Below are positions 1 through 13,400 of a DNA stretch of 64,000 bases, one piece after another; the stretch's first letter is position 1; each line of letters begins with the position of its first letter. Both the position numbers and the translations under genes were made by a program. Where the stretch lies: contig NC_064239.1 in NCBI RefSeq assembly GCF_023101765.2, forward strand, positions 8,129,315 to 8,193,314, in the 5' to 3' direction. The stretch is from Spodoptera frugiperda. Lineage: Eukaryota > Arthropoda > Insecta > Lepidoptera > Noctuidae. Under the pieces are notes generated by a model. That model saw only the letters and a list, made by a program, of their open reading frames with translations, had not been told where the DNA came from and searched no databases.

Positions 1-715
1 CCCATTTTTATTCTAGACGGTAAAACAAGCCCGGACGTAGTTTAGACTAGGTGTGAAAAGTAGTCATGGATACGATGAATCCTAGACCAGAATAATGAGA
101 ATACTATTTTGAGTCCCCAAAATCAAAAAATTCAATTGTATTTTTATAGAAACGTATTAAATTCTTAGATTTTATTTGTCAAATAAAATAGCCTATTAAG
201 TGTTACAATTGCATCAAAGAAAACTGATTAAAGTAATATTAAATGTTACTTTTGTCCAATGATACAATAATCAATAAATTAATTGTTCATCAAAGGGCAC
301 TCTCGTCTAGTTTTCCTGTCGTTATATAAAGTACTTATAGTAATAATAACTATTCACAAAACCCGTTAAGATATTGATAACAATCTAATGAATGCCATAA
401 CTATTGTTTCACGTTTTATATTTTCAATTCAAGATCATAATTCTTTAACGCTATAAATAAACTAATTGCATTTATAGACATTTCATAATTTAATTGTTGT
501 TCATAAAAAAGTAATAAAATTTTGACGTAATAATAGAGATAAAGCCATCAGATAATACAATTCTTAGGTACTTGAACAGGTGATATTTTTTAGAATCATT
601 AGATCATAATAACTAATATACTAATCTACCGCAGAAGATACTAGACACTGGACAATGCGACGTAAATAGATATCACAGAAAAGATTGTATTTAATTAGAT
701 GACATTTCCGATTGA
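1..715. other. AT-rich intergenic DNA, nothing recognised
   Basis: No long open frame, RNA gene or repeat family could be recognised by reading both strands. The composition is strongly AT-rich with short A/T runs. Confidence 0.6.
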
Positions 716-1071
716 AGGCTCACAAGATGGACAGATGAACGTGATGCGACGCATTTAATAAAGGTCGCAGGGAGTTACTGATTAGATGGGGCCCAGTAGG
801 GCTGATCCCTGATCCGGAGCTGCGGACTACCTAGCGGGTTTACCGGAGCTGCGGCTTAAAGAGCAGGAGAAGGAACGGGGTGGTTTTTAGTCAGTAAGAG
901 TCTGACACTCCCTCTCGCCTCGCCCAGTTCGGGAGAGGTCATGGGATGACTTTCCACCCTCAAAAAAAAAGGAGTTACTGCTTGCATAGGTTGTGTCCGG
1001 CCGGCCAGCCTACACGTAATTCTTTTGGGACACCAGTGGACGTTTGGGGCTATGGCAGATTTGGCTCTTAA
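716..1071 (+). pseudogene. Relic of a non-LTR retrotransposon ORF 3' end, split by a SINE
   Basis: If the SINE at 781-970 and one copy of its 10-bp target duplication are removed, one frame stays open for about 51 codons, from 716 to a TAA at 1069-1071. It reads RWTDE...LIKVAGS early on. This resembles the C-terminal RWTDD..KVAGS..W tail common in reverse-transcriptase ORFs of lepidopteran LINEs. The conserved tail after the SINE site is degenerate. The frame and motif are seen directly; the family assignment is from memory of LINE proteins and is moderate at best. No upstream reverse transcriptase domain is present, so this is a dead 3' fragment. Confidence 0.45.
781..970 (+). mobile_element. 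SINE-A copy 1 with 10-bp target-site duplication
   Basis: The element runs from a head with GATGGGGCCCAGTAGGGCT, through the family core (GGAGCTGCGGACTACC, then GGTGGTTTTTAGTCAGTAAG and CTGACACTCCCTCTCGCC), to a CCCTC-A(9) tail. The direct repeat GGAGTTACTG lies immediately on each side (771-780 and 971-980). The A-rich tail and the duplication point to target-primed retroposition. This is one of two copies carrying the extended 5' head. It could be a SINE or the 3' end of a LINE; no clear RNA polymerase III A and B boxes were found. Confidence 0.85.
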
Positions 1072-3683
1072 CAAAATTTATCAATAACAACAAAGTCATT
1101 TTAAGGTTTACACTGGGTTATACACAGCCTATAATGCATCACAGTGTAGTGCCTCAAGAAAAAATCTCCATTGTCTACAAATAAATAAAGTAGGCATATT
1201 GATGAATCTATTATTAATTTTGTTTTCCAGGTTAAAAAGAAAATACGAGTTGCGTCGGCACATCTTTTTTTCCATACATGGAAAATGAACAGGTGATCCC
1301 AATACCAAAAAAAGCTTGTATCTTTGTAATTAATTATTAATCAGAATTACAAAAGTATTGTTAATTTGTGTTGGTATACGATGTTGATGATGTTAAAGTT
1401 TAACTGTCATCGTAATATCGATGGCTGACTCGATCGGAGCAATTTCTCAGCGATTATGTATCGATACCACCGCAGCGTTCCCGGTAAAATCGCATAAATA
1501 ATACGCAAATAACCGATCTCCAAGCGGTTTTTATTTAATTTCATAAACTTTAAGCTCTGAGAAAATTCAATTACTCGCATGAATCAAATTAATTCTACGG
1601 TTTTTCATTTAATTCAATTAATTGTGGATAAAAATGTTATAATTATATTGTTGTTACTTGAATGGTTTATGAGTGACATTTATGTGGTGTAGTAGAAACT
1701 TATAATGTAACGGGTCGATTTATTTTAGACGCAGAAAGCAGTGGGTTATGTTGGACACATATCAATCTCCCATGACGTAGTACCTACTCATTGTTTCATT
1801 TTAAATTGGTTTGTAAGCAATAATTTACTTAAAATCATAATCGATTCTGTTTGATGATATTAAAAATCCTAAATCATTCAATCCTACAACTTTCCTTTAC
1901 ACGAATATCAAAATATCACGCTATTGCCTCACCAGCGTAGGGACAAACTAAAGAGTACCATACCAACCTAGTGCATAACCACACAATTCTAAAGATAAGG
2001 AACAGTTTAAAATCTATACCACAGAACCAATTCAATCACGCACAATAATACTAATCCATTATTACATAACTAAAGGGCAAAGCCCTGAAGATCTCAACTT
2101 CCATATTCATCAAGCAAATATTGTCTCCAAAAAGTGAGACGTCATTAAAAGGGGACGCGTAAGACATGAGATGCTGGCAATAACTCGATTACAAGAGGGT
2201 TCAGGGGGATGGGGGGTCGAGAGGGGAGGATTATAAGAACTTCGTTAGTCTCACGAAGGTGTCTAACTCAGGTCTGAGACGGGAGAGATTATCGCTTTTG
2301 CCTTTAGCGCCGCATTTTGTCGTCAGTTTAGAATATTTGATGTGATAAGATATACGTTACATGGGACGCGTTGTCTCGCTGTTGTAAGTACGAGGATTAT
2401 TTGTTGCTTTACTGTGTCAGATGATCTGTACCTATATTGTCTTTTTGTCTGTAAGCTTTGCTTCTAGGTAACTGATTTTTTATGTCTTTTTATTAGCACC
2501 GACTTAGTAAAGTGAAAAGAAACATTTTTTGTTTCGTTTTTCCTACTTACCGTAACGATGTCGTTTTTAAGCTACTCATTCGATTTACAAAATTGTTAAA
2601 GGTTTGAACTCAATTAATTTAGCACAATTTATTACCCAATTAAATTAACACTGTCAAATGAACACACCAATCATTTACCAGCCCAACAATTACTAAAATA
2701 CGGTGCATGGAGAAAACGTCATCAAATTTTCAGTTTGAGCGGCGTGTACACTGGCGGGCGAGTGGAGAGCAAACGAAGGTATCACTCGACGGGCCCACAA
2801 AGGCACAGCAGCAAACATAAAAGGTAACCAGTGAACGCAGCTTAAACTTACCGACGATGCAATCACAACTTGCGCCGCTATACCGTATCCAACTTAATGT
2901 GTAATCGCCTTAAAATTCGGTACATGTTAAAACTTTGTTGCGTCTGATGGGATGTTTATTCGGAGTGCGCTTTGTTCGGTGCTAGTTATTTAGGTAATGT
3001 GGGGATTAAAGAAGAATTGTTTAATTGAAAAAGATATGAAATGTCTACTAATGTCTTCTTTTTTAAATAAGCGTAAAGGTCGGTAAATTAATGATTTTGT
3101 GCAGAGTTGGGTGCAAGTCACTTTCAACCAACGAATCTGGAAATCATTTGTTCGGTATGACACGTCGTGTGGCTGATTTGATGATGAAGTAGATACATAC
3201 GTTCGTAGACTGTTTGTTTTCACAACCTAAGCTAAAAATATTTTCACGTTTAACTTTAATATGTTTAATATTATGCTAGACACCTATGTTTATAGATCAT
3301 ATCCTCACTTGCAAAAAGATGTAAAGTCAATCAAATGATATGCAACATGGTATCTAAGAAACTGGAAAACCAAACCTGATAGGCACTGTGGTTCATTTAA
3401 ATTACAAACTTATCGTGTTTAAATTAAAGATTTTTATTCTTTAACAGCAATTGATCTTACAATGTTGTATTTATGCTACTAGCTGTCGGCTCCTCTAATA
3501 AATATGTGATTATAGAATCATCTACATTTATTTACGGTATGACCACTATTGAAAGCCTACTAGTATATAAAGAAGATAGAAAATAAAACTGTTCTATGCC
3601 TCACTAATTAAAGATCACAATAAAACATCAATATTTAACAAATAAATCTAGAATACGTATACATTTTCTGAAGACATCATCTT
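1072..3683. other. Intergenic, mostly featureless
   Basis: No coding exon is recognised. A G-rich run lies at about 2205-2232. A more GC-rich patch at about 2700-2885 contains the initiator-like TCAGTTTGAGC at 2730-2740. The small minus-strand frame at 2990-3223 has no recognisable domain and is treated as chance. Confidence 0.5.
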
Positions 3684-3800
3684 ACCGCCGTACTCAGAGT
3701 CATTTAATGATTACTTAACCTTGTCCTTAGCAATTGTTTTCGATACAAAATTGTTACTAAGGAATAGTTTAAGTAATCATTAAATATCTCTGAGTGCGGT
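3684..3800. mobile_element. Palindromic MITE (foldback element)
   Basis: Two arms of about 55 bp, 3684-3739 and 3746-3800, are imperfect reverse complements. The ends are ACCGC and GCGGT, and both arms share ATTTAATGATTACTTAA. The ends are flanked by TA on both sides (CTTACCGC and GCGGTAGT), consistent with a TA target duplication. It has no coding capacity, so this is a non-autonomous DNA transposon remnant. Confidence 0.7.
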
Positions 3801-4244
3801 AGTTAGTTAATCATACCAGTGCTACATACGTAAAGTCCAACGACCAAGCCAACGTTCCAGTGAAAATAAAAACCATTTTCGAAAAGTTTAAATTGCAATT
3901 TTTATAGAAGGCTGCATAGTCCCGCTGTACGTTTCCATTAACATCTGCTGACTCCAATTTAACTTTTCTATAAAAAAGTTAAACCGACCAAACTGTTTAC
4001 GTATGATAGTTGCAATCAAATTAACATAAGTTGGGGAAATATTCCATACATTTGAGAGTCTCTATCACAAGGTGATGAAAACATTTTTTCTGTCTACAAA
4101 AAAGTCTTATACAATGGTAAATATAAGAAAATACTTTTTTTTTATTAATGACTTGTTATTAATTATTGTGATATTGTTTAGAAGAAATTACGTATCAGTG
4201 AAAATAAATAACCCTGAAAAACAGTGTTAAGATATTAGTTACAT

Positions 4245-4402
4245 CCAACGCTGCGGACTGCCTAACGGGTTCCCAGGGCACCGGCTCAAAAAGCAGGAGT
4301 AGGAACGGGGTGATTTTTAGTCAATAAGAGTCTGACACTCCCTCTCGCCGCGCCCAAGGAAGGAGAAGTCATTGGACGATTTTCCTCCCTCAAAATAAAT
4401 AA
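4245..4402 (+). mobile_element. SINE-A copy 2 with 13-bp target-site duplication
   Basis: It has the family core (CTGCGGACTGCCTAACGGG, TTTTTAGTCAATAAGAGTCT, CACTCCCTCTCGCC) and ends in CCCTCAAAATAAATAA. The exact direct repeat ATATTAGTTACAT flanks it at 4232-4244 and 4403-4415. The 5' end starts at the CTGCGG point, so it lacks the extended head of copy 1. The 91-codon frame starting at 4414 begins at the element edge and shows no protein similarity. Confidence 0.88.
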
Positions 4403-4415
4403 ATATTAGTTACAT

Positions 4416-7400
4416 GAAAACGACAAATATTTACAAACTTCTAACTACGATACAAGGAAAACAATCTCAAATAATATTAATAATCACGTGCAAGGAACAT
4501 AATTTAGGGAAAGTTTATCGGAAAACAAGTCCAATAGCCGACCACACACCTCCTTACATAAATGTTAATGAAAATTTAAACAGACTAACAGAGAAACCGA
4601 ACAGTGGACTGGTAAACACAAACCTTTGGATACATCTCCACACCACATCCTGTTTAAAGATGTTTCTAGAATTATTAACTAAGATTTGACGTAACAAATA
4701 CCAAGTTTCACTTGTAAGGGATTAGGGTTCCATGTTCCGGTCCGAAACCCAAGGGATATGTTATTGTTTTGCCGCGTGGCTTTGCAAATTTTAACTAGGA
4801 GGGAGTTTGGGATTAAACTTGTATCACATTGAATGGATACGATCTTTGTTCGATACAAAGGCTCCTGATTTACACGGGCACGTAGCAAACATACCAGCTA
4901 GACTAGTGTATCTAGTCTACCTCTGCCTGCTACGTTTGCAACGTGCACTATCTGCCAAACTCGAACAATAGTCCAATCTAAATTCTGTTTCAATCTAAAC
5001 TTTTTCAGAATCTATTCGTAAAAAGTGTATATAACTGAATTGAACTGGCTATTGCAAGCGCAGCCACTGCGATTTACTCGAGATTATTGGGTGTTTTTTT
5101 CTACTTTTTGGTCGAAATAGTTAACGGAGTCTGAGCTAATTAAAACTTTTTGAACATCTACTCTTTTTACTAAACGAGAGAAATGAGTCATTTGTCGAAA
5201 AGCTGTTAAGGTCAATAACCAGGTAAATACGTTATTGTTGCTCATTGAAGACTGAAACGGCGGAAAAGTATTTTTACACAAACTTATTTGGCCCACCCTG
5301 GCATATTTATTGTCGTTATGCTCACTAAGTCAATCTGAAGAACCTGAGCCAATCAAATTAAAATACTAAACAAAACTAAAAGCAAACAATAACACAATAT
5401 GAAAATTTCGCACAGACATTTACATAAGCAAGATCTAAATAATATAAGGTTCTAAATACATTCCATTAATAAATAAAAATAGAAATTGATTCAGTTTGAG
5501 CCGTCTGTAGGCGCGGTCGCTTCCGCGCGCGTCCAATTTTAATGTTTTAACCACTCATAGTATATTAAAGATCAGTATCACAGGAAGGTGAACTATTAGC
5601 TTCGCTTCGTTCTCATTAAACCCTTTCGATATCGTCTGCATGACTATCGAACAGATTTCGCTTTATCAATTTCGTTTAGTCTTACTTTGTGATCATTTAT
5701 TTTCATTATTTGTTATCATATAGTGTTGATTTTGTTTAGGTTATGGTTGGTTATTATTGAGGTGATATTATATAGGTATGTTTCATTTTATACGTGAAAT
5801 TAATGATGAAATAAGTTACTATGATATTTATACAGTCGATAAAGATCTGTGTCATTACTGATGATTTTATTTGTGTGTCGACTTAAACAAAATCCGCCAA
5901 ATAGATTTAATAAAAACTAATGTAAATGTAAATTTAACAGGGCCTGGAAACTCTTCTTACAAACATTATAAACATAAGGTCTCTTTAGTCTCCATGTCCA
6001 TCTATGCTAAATAGTAAATAGAGGTAATCTTTTTACTATAACAACTCTTTACACTTCTACCAACCCCTCTGGGAAAACAAGCGAAATGTTCGTTTCTCGT
6101 CAAAGTCACGATCGATAGGCGATAAATAGTAACTTATGTATATTAAGTACCTAAGTATGTACCAATGTTAATCAAACTTAGTTTCAATGTTTTTAGTAAT
6201 TAGAATTAATTGAGCAATTATATTGTGTGCTAACATTAGCATTCAATATTGTAGTTAATCACGAATTATGTATTCACTCGCTTATCTCTATAGCCAACTT
6301 TATTAGATTAGATACGCTCAGTTGCGCCCTTCCATCGTTCCTACCATATTTAAAAGCCTCACATCACATTTTTATTTATTCATTAGAATACTTTGAATAA
6401 ATTAATTTGTTGATTTTTTTCTTTTAATTGTTGAAATCAAAAAAGTTTCCGCATTGCGAATGTAAATTACATGATTAATTGGATCATTGGATCAGCAAGT
6501 TGCTTGGATCAACAATTACTATAAAGTTTATTGGATAAATTCTTAGATTTTTTAAAAATTATTCTTAGTTGTTACTAGCTATGTAACTATGCATGTATAT
6601 TTTCGCTTTTAGTTAGGCATTTATGTATATTTTACATAAAGTCCACCGACAACAAACTTGTAGTTTTAATCCACAAAACCCAAAACCTATATTACAATAC
6701 CCTACCTCTAAACAGACTCTTATAGATTCTTATAATAAAACATATTACCATAATCCTAAATATCCCATTCACGACAAAAATTGAATGGGATGAGCTAGTA
6801 CCTAGCTGGTACCTAGATGGGGTTACGAGTTACGAGTATACATCGTCCGGCGACTTTTTGCCGCGAGCAGAGGATCGAAGCTGAATCGAATTATCGTGCT
6901 GCCACCATCGAAGCAGTAAATTAAGAATTAACACGAAAGCTGATTATTTTAAAACATGCATATACCCTTTCTAACGAGGTTTCCTTCCCGACGCCATCGG
7001 TGATGGATTGGACGAGGACCTACGTATGTTGTGATGTGCCAGCCAATTAAATGCTCTAATTGTTTTATGGGAACTTCGTTCGTTCTAAGTTTGTTGTTGT
7101 TGTCGATAACTGACCGGTTGTCTTGATTAATATGATCTTCTGATTGGTGGGTGGTATTAATTTCATAAATCGTTACATTATATTGATAAACAAGTCAGGT
7201 AAGTACCTTTGTAGATATTATTGTGTAATTTTAGATTCATTGAATTTAAAGTTTGAAACATAAATTAAACATAATGCTTACTATATAAATCTACATGAAA
7301 TAAAACCTTAAATAAGTAATAAATATTTTTGGTTCGATTATAGAAGTTTTTAATCTTTACATAGTTTTTTATGGTATCAAGTCACTAATACTGTTCTTAA

Positions 7401-8503
7401 TCACAATTATTGTAAACATTTTATTAAGTATATAAAATAACATTTTAATCTAGTAGGTTTCACATTAATTTATTGTAAGAAAAACTGATGCAATCTATGT
7501 AACATTTTTATATTATATTAGTCTTATTATAATTCACATTACTAATTTGTAACTACTAACATAAGTACAATCTAGGTAATTACTTGTGTTTATTAATTTA
7601 TATTTATTTACAAGTTAATCTTTAATAACATATTTAACAACATTACTTTTACAGGTTACATATCAATTTAATAAATAATATAATATATTAATAATAAAAG
7701 TTAAGACAAAAAGGTTCTTTTTAAAACGCAATTTGCAGTTATCATTAAAATAGGTGGCGAATGAAATAGCAAAAATCTGTTCAGAGTATTATTTACACAT
7801 AATGACTGTAATACACATTTTAATGATGATCATTTGCCTCGAGCGTGCCGCCATTTTACTAATTCGCGTTCGCCGAATAAAATTCGCTCATGTTAGCGTT
7901 TACGAATGTGAAATTTGTTAAAAAGAAGCGCTCCGAGGTGTTCAAAAGAGGTTTCTTACGGTCATAAAAATGAGTCAAAGATATTTAGTCATTTGGTTTA
8001 CTTACTAACGTAGGTAACGTAAGTCATAAATCCTTTATAAAATAACTAACTTATTAATTATCAAATCATAATGTAGTACCTTATGTAGTTAATATAAACG
8101 AGAAATAATGAAACCTGTTAATGATTTACTGCTGATACGAAACCAACATTCCCCTTAAACCATTGTTAGCTTAAACAACTGATTGTGTCAAGCTAATAAC
8201 ACGAAAAAAACATGAAAAATCGCTTTCATATACATATAAGTAAAGTAGCTAAGTAGTTTTGTTAGTGTTAGTTATAATATTTTATTGTCTTATAAAACAA
8301 CTTACATACAAGCTTAGAAATATACTTATTTATAAAATAAACGGTAGTATTTAATGAAATGAGGTAACTACATGCTAAGGTGTTTGCTGTGTTAATTGTA
8401 GAAGTCGCGTGATCGATATTAATTATCTGTTGGTAAAGAAATAACATAAATGATGAAAACTCCATTTACAACTATCCGTCTTCTTCAATTTATAATATAA
8501 TAA
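4416..8503. other. Intergenic AT-rich DNA
   Basis: No convincing exon. A GC-richer, promoter-like spot at 5491-5545 contains TCAGTTTGAGC (5491-5501) followed by a CpG-rich tract. Small frames at 4679-4888, 5084-5296 and 8268-8465 look like chance. Much of 7200-7730 is low-complexity A/T sequence. Confidence 0.5.
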
Positions 8504-8873
8504 TCTATATATTAATACGTGATGCAAAAACTTTGGACCGCTATTTACGAAAATTGCGCGGACGTAGGAGCATAAAATTTGGTACACTTATAGTTTATGT
8601 GTAGGAGAAGTGCATAGCGCTAATATTTTTCAAAAATAATGCTTATAAAGTACATTAAATCAATAAATAAAACATTACACACACATGCATAGTATCTGAT
8701 CGTATTTGACAAAACGTCAAAATCGATAGACATTGCGATGATATTCTCACGTCTCATATGAAGAGTTTTATAAAAGAGTTTGAGTTAAATAAAAATTATC
8801 CTTCAACGTACGTTAAGTGGTATTGTAAATTAAATCATATATGGTCGAATTTCGGCCACTAGGCGACCACTAG
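8504..8873 (+). mobile_element. Helitron-like non-autonomous element, copy 1
   Basis: It begins TCTATATATTAATACG and ends CCACTAG, with A before the 5' TC and T after the 3' CTAG, as expected for Helitron insertion between A and T. A short hairpin (GGTCG/CGGCC around 8843-8857) sits 16 nt before the end. A second copy of the whole unit, reverse-complemented, lies at 14344-14722. No ORF is present. The terminal signature is seen directly; the Helitron class is an inference. Confidence 0.6.
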
Positions 8874-10237
8874 TAATTATTAAATAAGTCATGTTGCTTC
8901 TATAATTATGTTAAAAAACCTGCACATGATTTGAAATCAAATTACATATTACGTAGATGTTCAACGTAATATTTATGACTCTTTGTTGAAAATTAAATGC
9001 CATATGTAGGCAACATGAAAAGTGGCCGTGTAAGAATAGAAAAATACGGAAAAAATACATTTTTGACGTAGGGCAAATAATCGTAGCGGCAAAATGGTAT
9101 CGTGACAAACATCCATGCGTCAAACCGGGCCGGTAAATCAACGCGCCAATGAAATCCAATTACTTACACAAAAAACTATTAGTTCTCCGCTACATATGTA
9201 CTTGTACATGTTACTACTTCTTCTACGTATGAAAATATTATATTTTTTGTTTACAATTCATCAGAAATCGTTATATACTTTATCTTTATTTAAAAACGCG
9301 TTAATGTAGCTTTTGAAATAAATGTATATTAATATACAATTTAATTTAGTTGTGAATTGCAATAAATGTTTTAATCTAGAAGTAAATAAGCGTAACTTAT
9401 TGAAAAAAGCAGAATTATTATTAATATAAATAATCTTAGGCGACAAAAGAAAGGGTGATCACGACATACTAGCTCTTCACCCGCTCTGCTCCACTGCTAT
9501 TGATCATAGCGTAATGTATTATAACTATGGTTTTACTATAGTTTTTCTCGATAAATGAGCTATCCAACACTAAAATAATTATCCATTTTGAATTAGTAAA
9601 TCCGAAGATTAGCGCGTTGAAACAAACAAACTCTTCAGCTTTATATATTAGTGTAGATTTGTACTGCAAAAAGATTATGCATCTATATTCGTACAAATAG
9701 TTACCTTCACCAGGTACACCAATAAATAAAATTGAAAATGCAGACTAATTGCAAAACAAATTGGAACCAATGTTTAGTGTACAATGTGTAGCTGTATAAT
9801 TTAATGCACAGTGGACTAAAACTGTATAAAAACTTACAGTCATATAATAAAATTATTGAATTTTGCAATTTAATATTGGCTCGCTCGCTCACCGTTGGCC
9901 ATAATTACCAATGCGGATCCAATTCATCATTCTTTATTACAAGCACAAAATTCCATGTAAATTTCATGCACGCCCGATATACTGAGCGAATGTGTTTCGA
10001 TATATCGTACAAATCTCCATTTTTTATGTTTTTATTGTAGTGTAAAAGTCTCTTTAATAATATCCGTAATTTGAGCTTCAATTGCTTGAAAAGTAATGTA
10101 TAATATTTTCAAACACTATGGCTGCTTTAACCGCACGGGCGCGGAAAAGATTATTATGTACTAAGATTTGCTATCTTCAGTATCGTAATTTGTTTCATAC
10201 AATAGATAAAACTTGATCACTTCTATTGCAGTTAGAC
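8874..10237. other. Intergenic AT-rich DNA
   Basis: Contains several short frames of 60-82 codons on both strands (8911-10040) that overlap one another, are rich in A/T codons and have no recognisable motif. I see no gene here. Confidence 0.5.
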
Positions 10238-10490
10238 TACTTTTTTATGGGTATAAGCCGGCAAACAAGCAAACAGATCAGCTGATGATTAGCAATCGCA
10301 GCCGCCTATTGACGCCCGAAACACCAGAGGTGTTACAAGTGCGTACCAGCCTTTCGGAATTTAAGGATTGTTGAGGAATCGGGGATGAGGAAGATTAAGT
10401 AAGGGTAAATAAATAGGCCTCCGGTAACACCACAGACGTAACGAAACACAACGCAAGCATCGTTTCACACCGGTTTTCTGTGAGTAATCT
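10238..10490 (-). repeat. SINE-B copy (retroposon), diverged
   Basis: Read on the minus strand, this carries the GAAACGATGCTTGCGTTGTG block, then CCTCAACAATCCTTAAATTC, ACTTGTAACACCTCTGGTGT and a 3' tail near CCCATAAAAAA. The same order of blocks occurs at 42956-43290 and 59325-59580. It is old and diverged. The minus frame at 10361-10576 is internal to this repeat and is not a gene. Confidence 0.7.
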
Positions 10491-13400
10491 AAGTTTTTTG
10501 AACTACCTGGAAAATGGAAACAGCAGACTACTACCACTGTTTCGCCTGCCTCAGTTATGTAGGATAACTGAGTCAAAAGCCACCAAGATCACCACCACCA
10601 AAATCAACTAAGTATCTCTTATAATTTTCATAACCTCAAGATACTTGTTGAGATTTTTCCTGTTCTACAAATAGATAAAATATAAAAATTCGATTTGTCT
10701 AAAATTAGAACTCGTCTAGCTCGCGCTAACTAACAAGATTACCGCCATGTAGGTTATTTATAAACTAAAAATGTTTAAAAATACGCAACAGTTTTCTCGA
10801 CAGTGATAACCGATATAGAAAAAAATAAACTTTATTAAACTTGTGAGCTATAAATAGAATTGACCTATACATAGATTTTTGAAATATGGAGAAACACTAC
10901 AAGTTACTGCCTAATAAAATAGCAACTATTGTCAAATAAACATGCAATGTAAGTACAAGCAAGAGGTACACACGTACGTTATATTGTGTATGTATTTTTC
11001 CTCAACAAAATGACTTTCAAAACGATTGTCTTAACATAAACAAGGGCTCCCCCGCGTTGCCACAGAAAATGTCATTAATGTCTGAGTGAAATTCGGGGTC
11101 TAATCTCGTCACTGCAAAGCTTATTACATTTATACAACGGAGTAATCTTCGAATAAAGTTTTCAATGGAAAGTGTTGAATCATTGAGGATTGCGAACCCT
11201 TGCGCGCTGAAAGAACTCGGCCTATGGCGGCGCACGAGGAGGGTATACTGTTTCACGGAACCATTTTATTTTTGGTTGAAAATGTTGTTTTATTCGTTCA
11301 GATATGGTTTTCCTGGGAATTTTCTTGGCTATTTGATATGTGTAGTGTTTAAAACAGAGATGATGATTATGACTTATACGATATAGATATTAATTTTCTT
11401 ATTTTCTAAAAAAAAAATAATTAAATATTCTGTAATATTCATTTTTGTTAAAAGAACATTCTCACATTATCTTGTTCTCCTTTACTTTTATTCCAGGAAC
11501 GAAGTTCGATGCAGTATAATAGTATCGCAATATAATTTCTGCGCCAAGTTCCCGAGGTACTCCTCGAGCGTTCGCAGCCATTTTAATGTCTTCAAGAATT
11601 CTGTTGGGCGATGACTCGACATCGCGACTGAAATCTCGCGTTTCTGTTTACTATTAATCAAATTCCGAGCTTTCACTTTAAATCAAAACTAAACTACTTA
11701 TCTAAGTCATATTTTAAAATAAACCTTTTGGTTAAACGTTGTAATTATTAATAGGTATTACTAAAGTTATCACGAAAATACGTAAAATGTGGGTTATTGC
11801 TCCACAACTAAACGTTTGACATTAATGTTTTTATCAATACAGTATCAAAATTGGTTTCTTACATAAATATAACTGTAAGCACTTTCAAAAGATATATTGT
11901 CCAATGCATCAATACGAACGTGATTGTTACGAATGACATCACTAGACAAGTATTCCACAAAAGAAATGCTATTATTAGCGACACAATCGACTGAACTATT
12001 GACAGTCGTTTAAAATATCAGCATCGTCCAAAAAGAGTAAGTAAAAAATGGCGAACTTTTAGCATTTTCCTAAGAGCTGTCATCAGTGCTGGACAAACCG
12101 CATAGTCATTGCATCGCAATAACCAATTGTGAGCGTATTACGTGTCCTATCACAAAGCCCGAGCTCTTTTTACCAAACCGTAGAGTTACTGGAAAGCGTT
12201 TACGAGGATATTGTCAAAAGCACATTTAGGTAGTTACATCTAAATCACCATTGTCGAGAAATAACAGTACCTTTTAAAACTTCCGGATTTCAATTATAGA
12301 AGTGTTGAGGAAAAAACTATGTCTAATTGTATTGTCCATAACAAAAAATATCTATAACGATAGAAAGTAGAAAGAAAGAGTTCATTAATAACTTGGTGAT
12401 AAAATCTATGGGAATTTCTACGCGTTAAAATCATTGAAGAATCAGATGACAATATAAAATTCTGTCATTATTTTAGATTTTTAACACAAAAACCAAATCA
12501 TAAAATTCCATGAAATTACGATGCGCAAAATCGATAACTTTCGTAAGTCTCATCTGGACCGTAGCGAATAAACAAATGGACCGATTTTCAATGGGACCCA
12601 TCCTTCATGGTTTAATACTTATTTAGATTACAAATATTGGAATTTATCTCTGAATGAAGATCAAAATTGAATGAATTGAATTGGATGAATGGATGCATTT
12701 ATTTTGGTGCATTCACTGTTTCAACAGATCCTTTTTTATGAATTAAATACAGCTTTTAATTTTTTTTTTTTTTGTTCAAATTTTACTAGGTCGAAATGAT
12801 ACTACTGTTTGTAGTGCTTAACAAAACTAATATCTAACACCACTCCACACAAAAAGTACCAACTCAACAAATTAGTAATTAGAAAAATGTAAAACGTCAT
12901 GTCGTATCTAGTAATTTTTATATCGTTGTATAGATTTTTTATTACTTTGACTGTGATGCGACAAAGTCGTTTTTGCGCAAACATATCGGCGACAATGGGA
13001 AACGGGGCTTTTGTATTTTTTAGTTTGATTGATGATTTTAATTTCCTATTTGGTTCGTTGATTCTGTGGTGTTTACGCTCCTCGATACTGGTTTCGACTT
13101 TAAATGCTTATTGTGACTATGTAAATTACAATCAAATTGGTTACTTTGTTAAATATAGCAATACAAAGAATGATCAATTTTACTTTTCTTTCAATAAGAT
13201 GTCTCTATCTATCTATCAACACCTATTGTCTAGTTACATATTTTTGTTTGCAAACTTAAAAGCTATTCTTTCGCCAATAAACTATTTAGATTCAATTTTT
13301 CTTCAGTAAGATGTCAAAAAGCTGTTATGGAACGTTTCCGATCACGTAAAAAACCGAAATACAATTTAAAGAACAGTTTTTAACTCATAACCAAAAAAAA

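Noticed and set aside
12899..13309. 136-codon plus-strand ORF as a possible membrane-protein gene
   Set aside because: It is hydrophobic only through A/T-rich codons (Phe, Leu, Ile, Tyr), has no recognised motif, and its length is within chance for 64 kb of six-frame AT-rich DNA.
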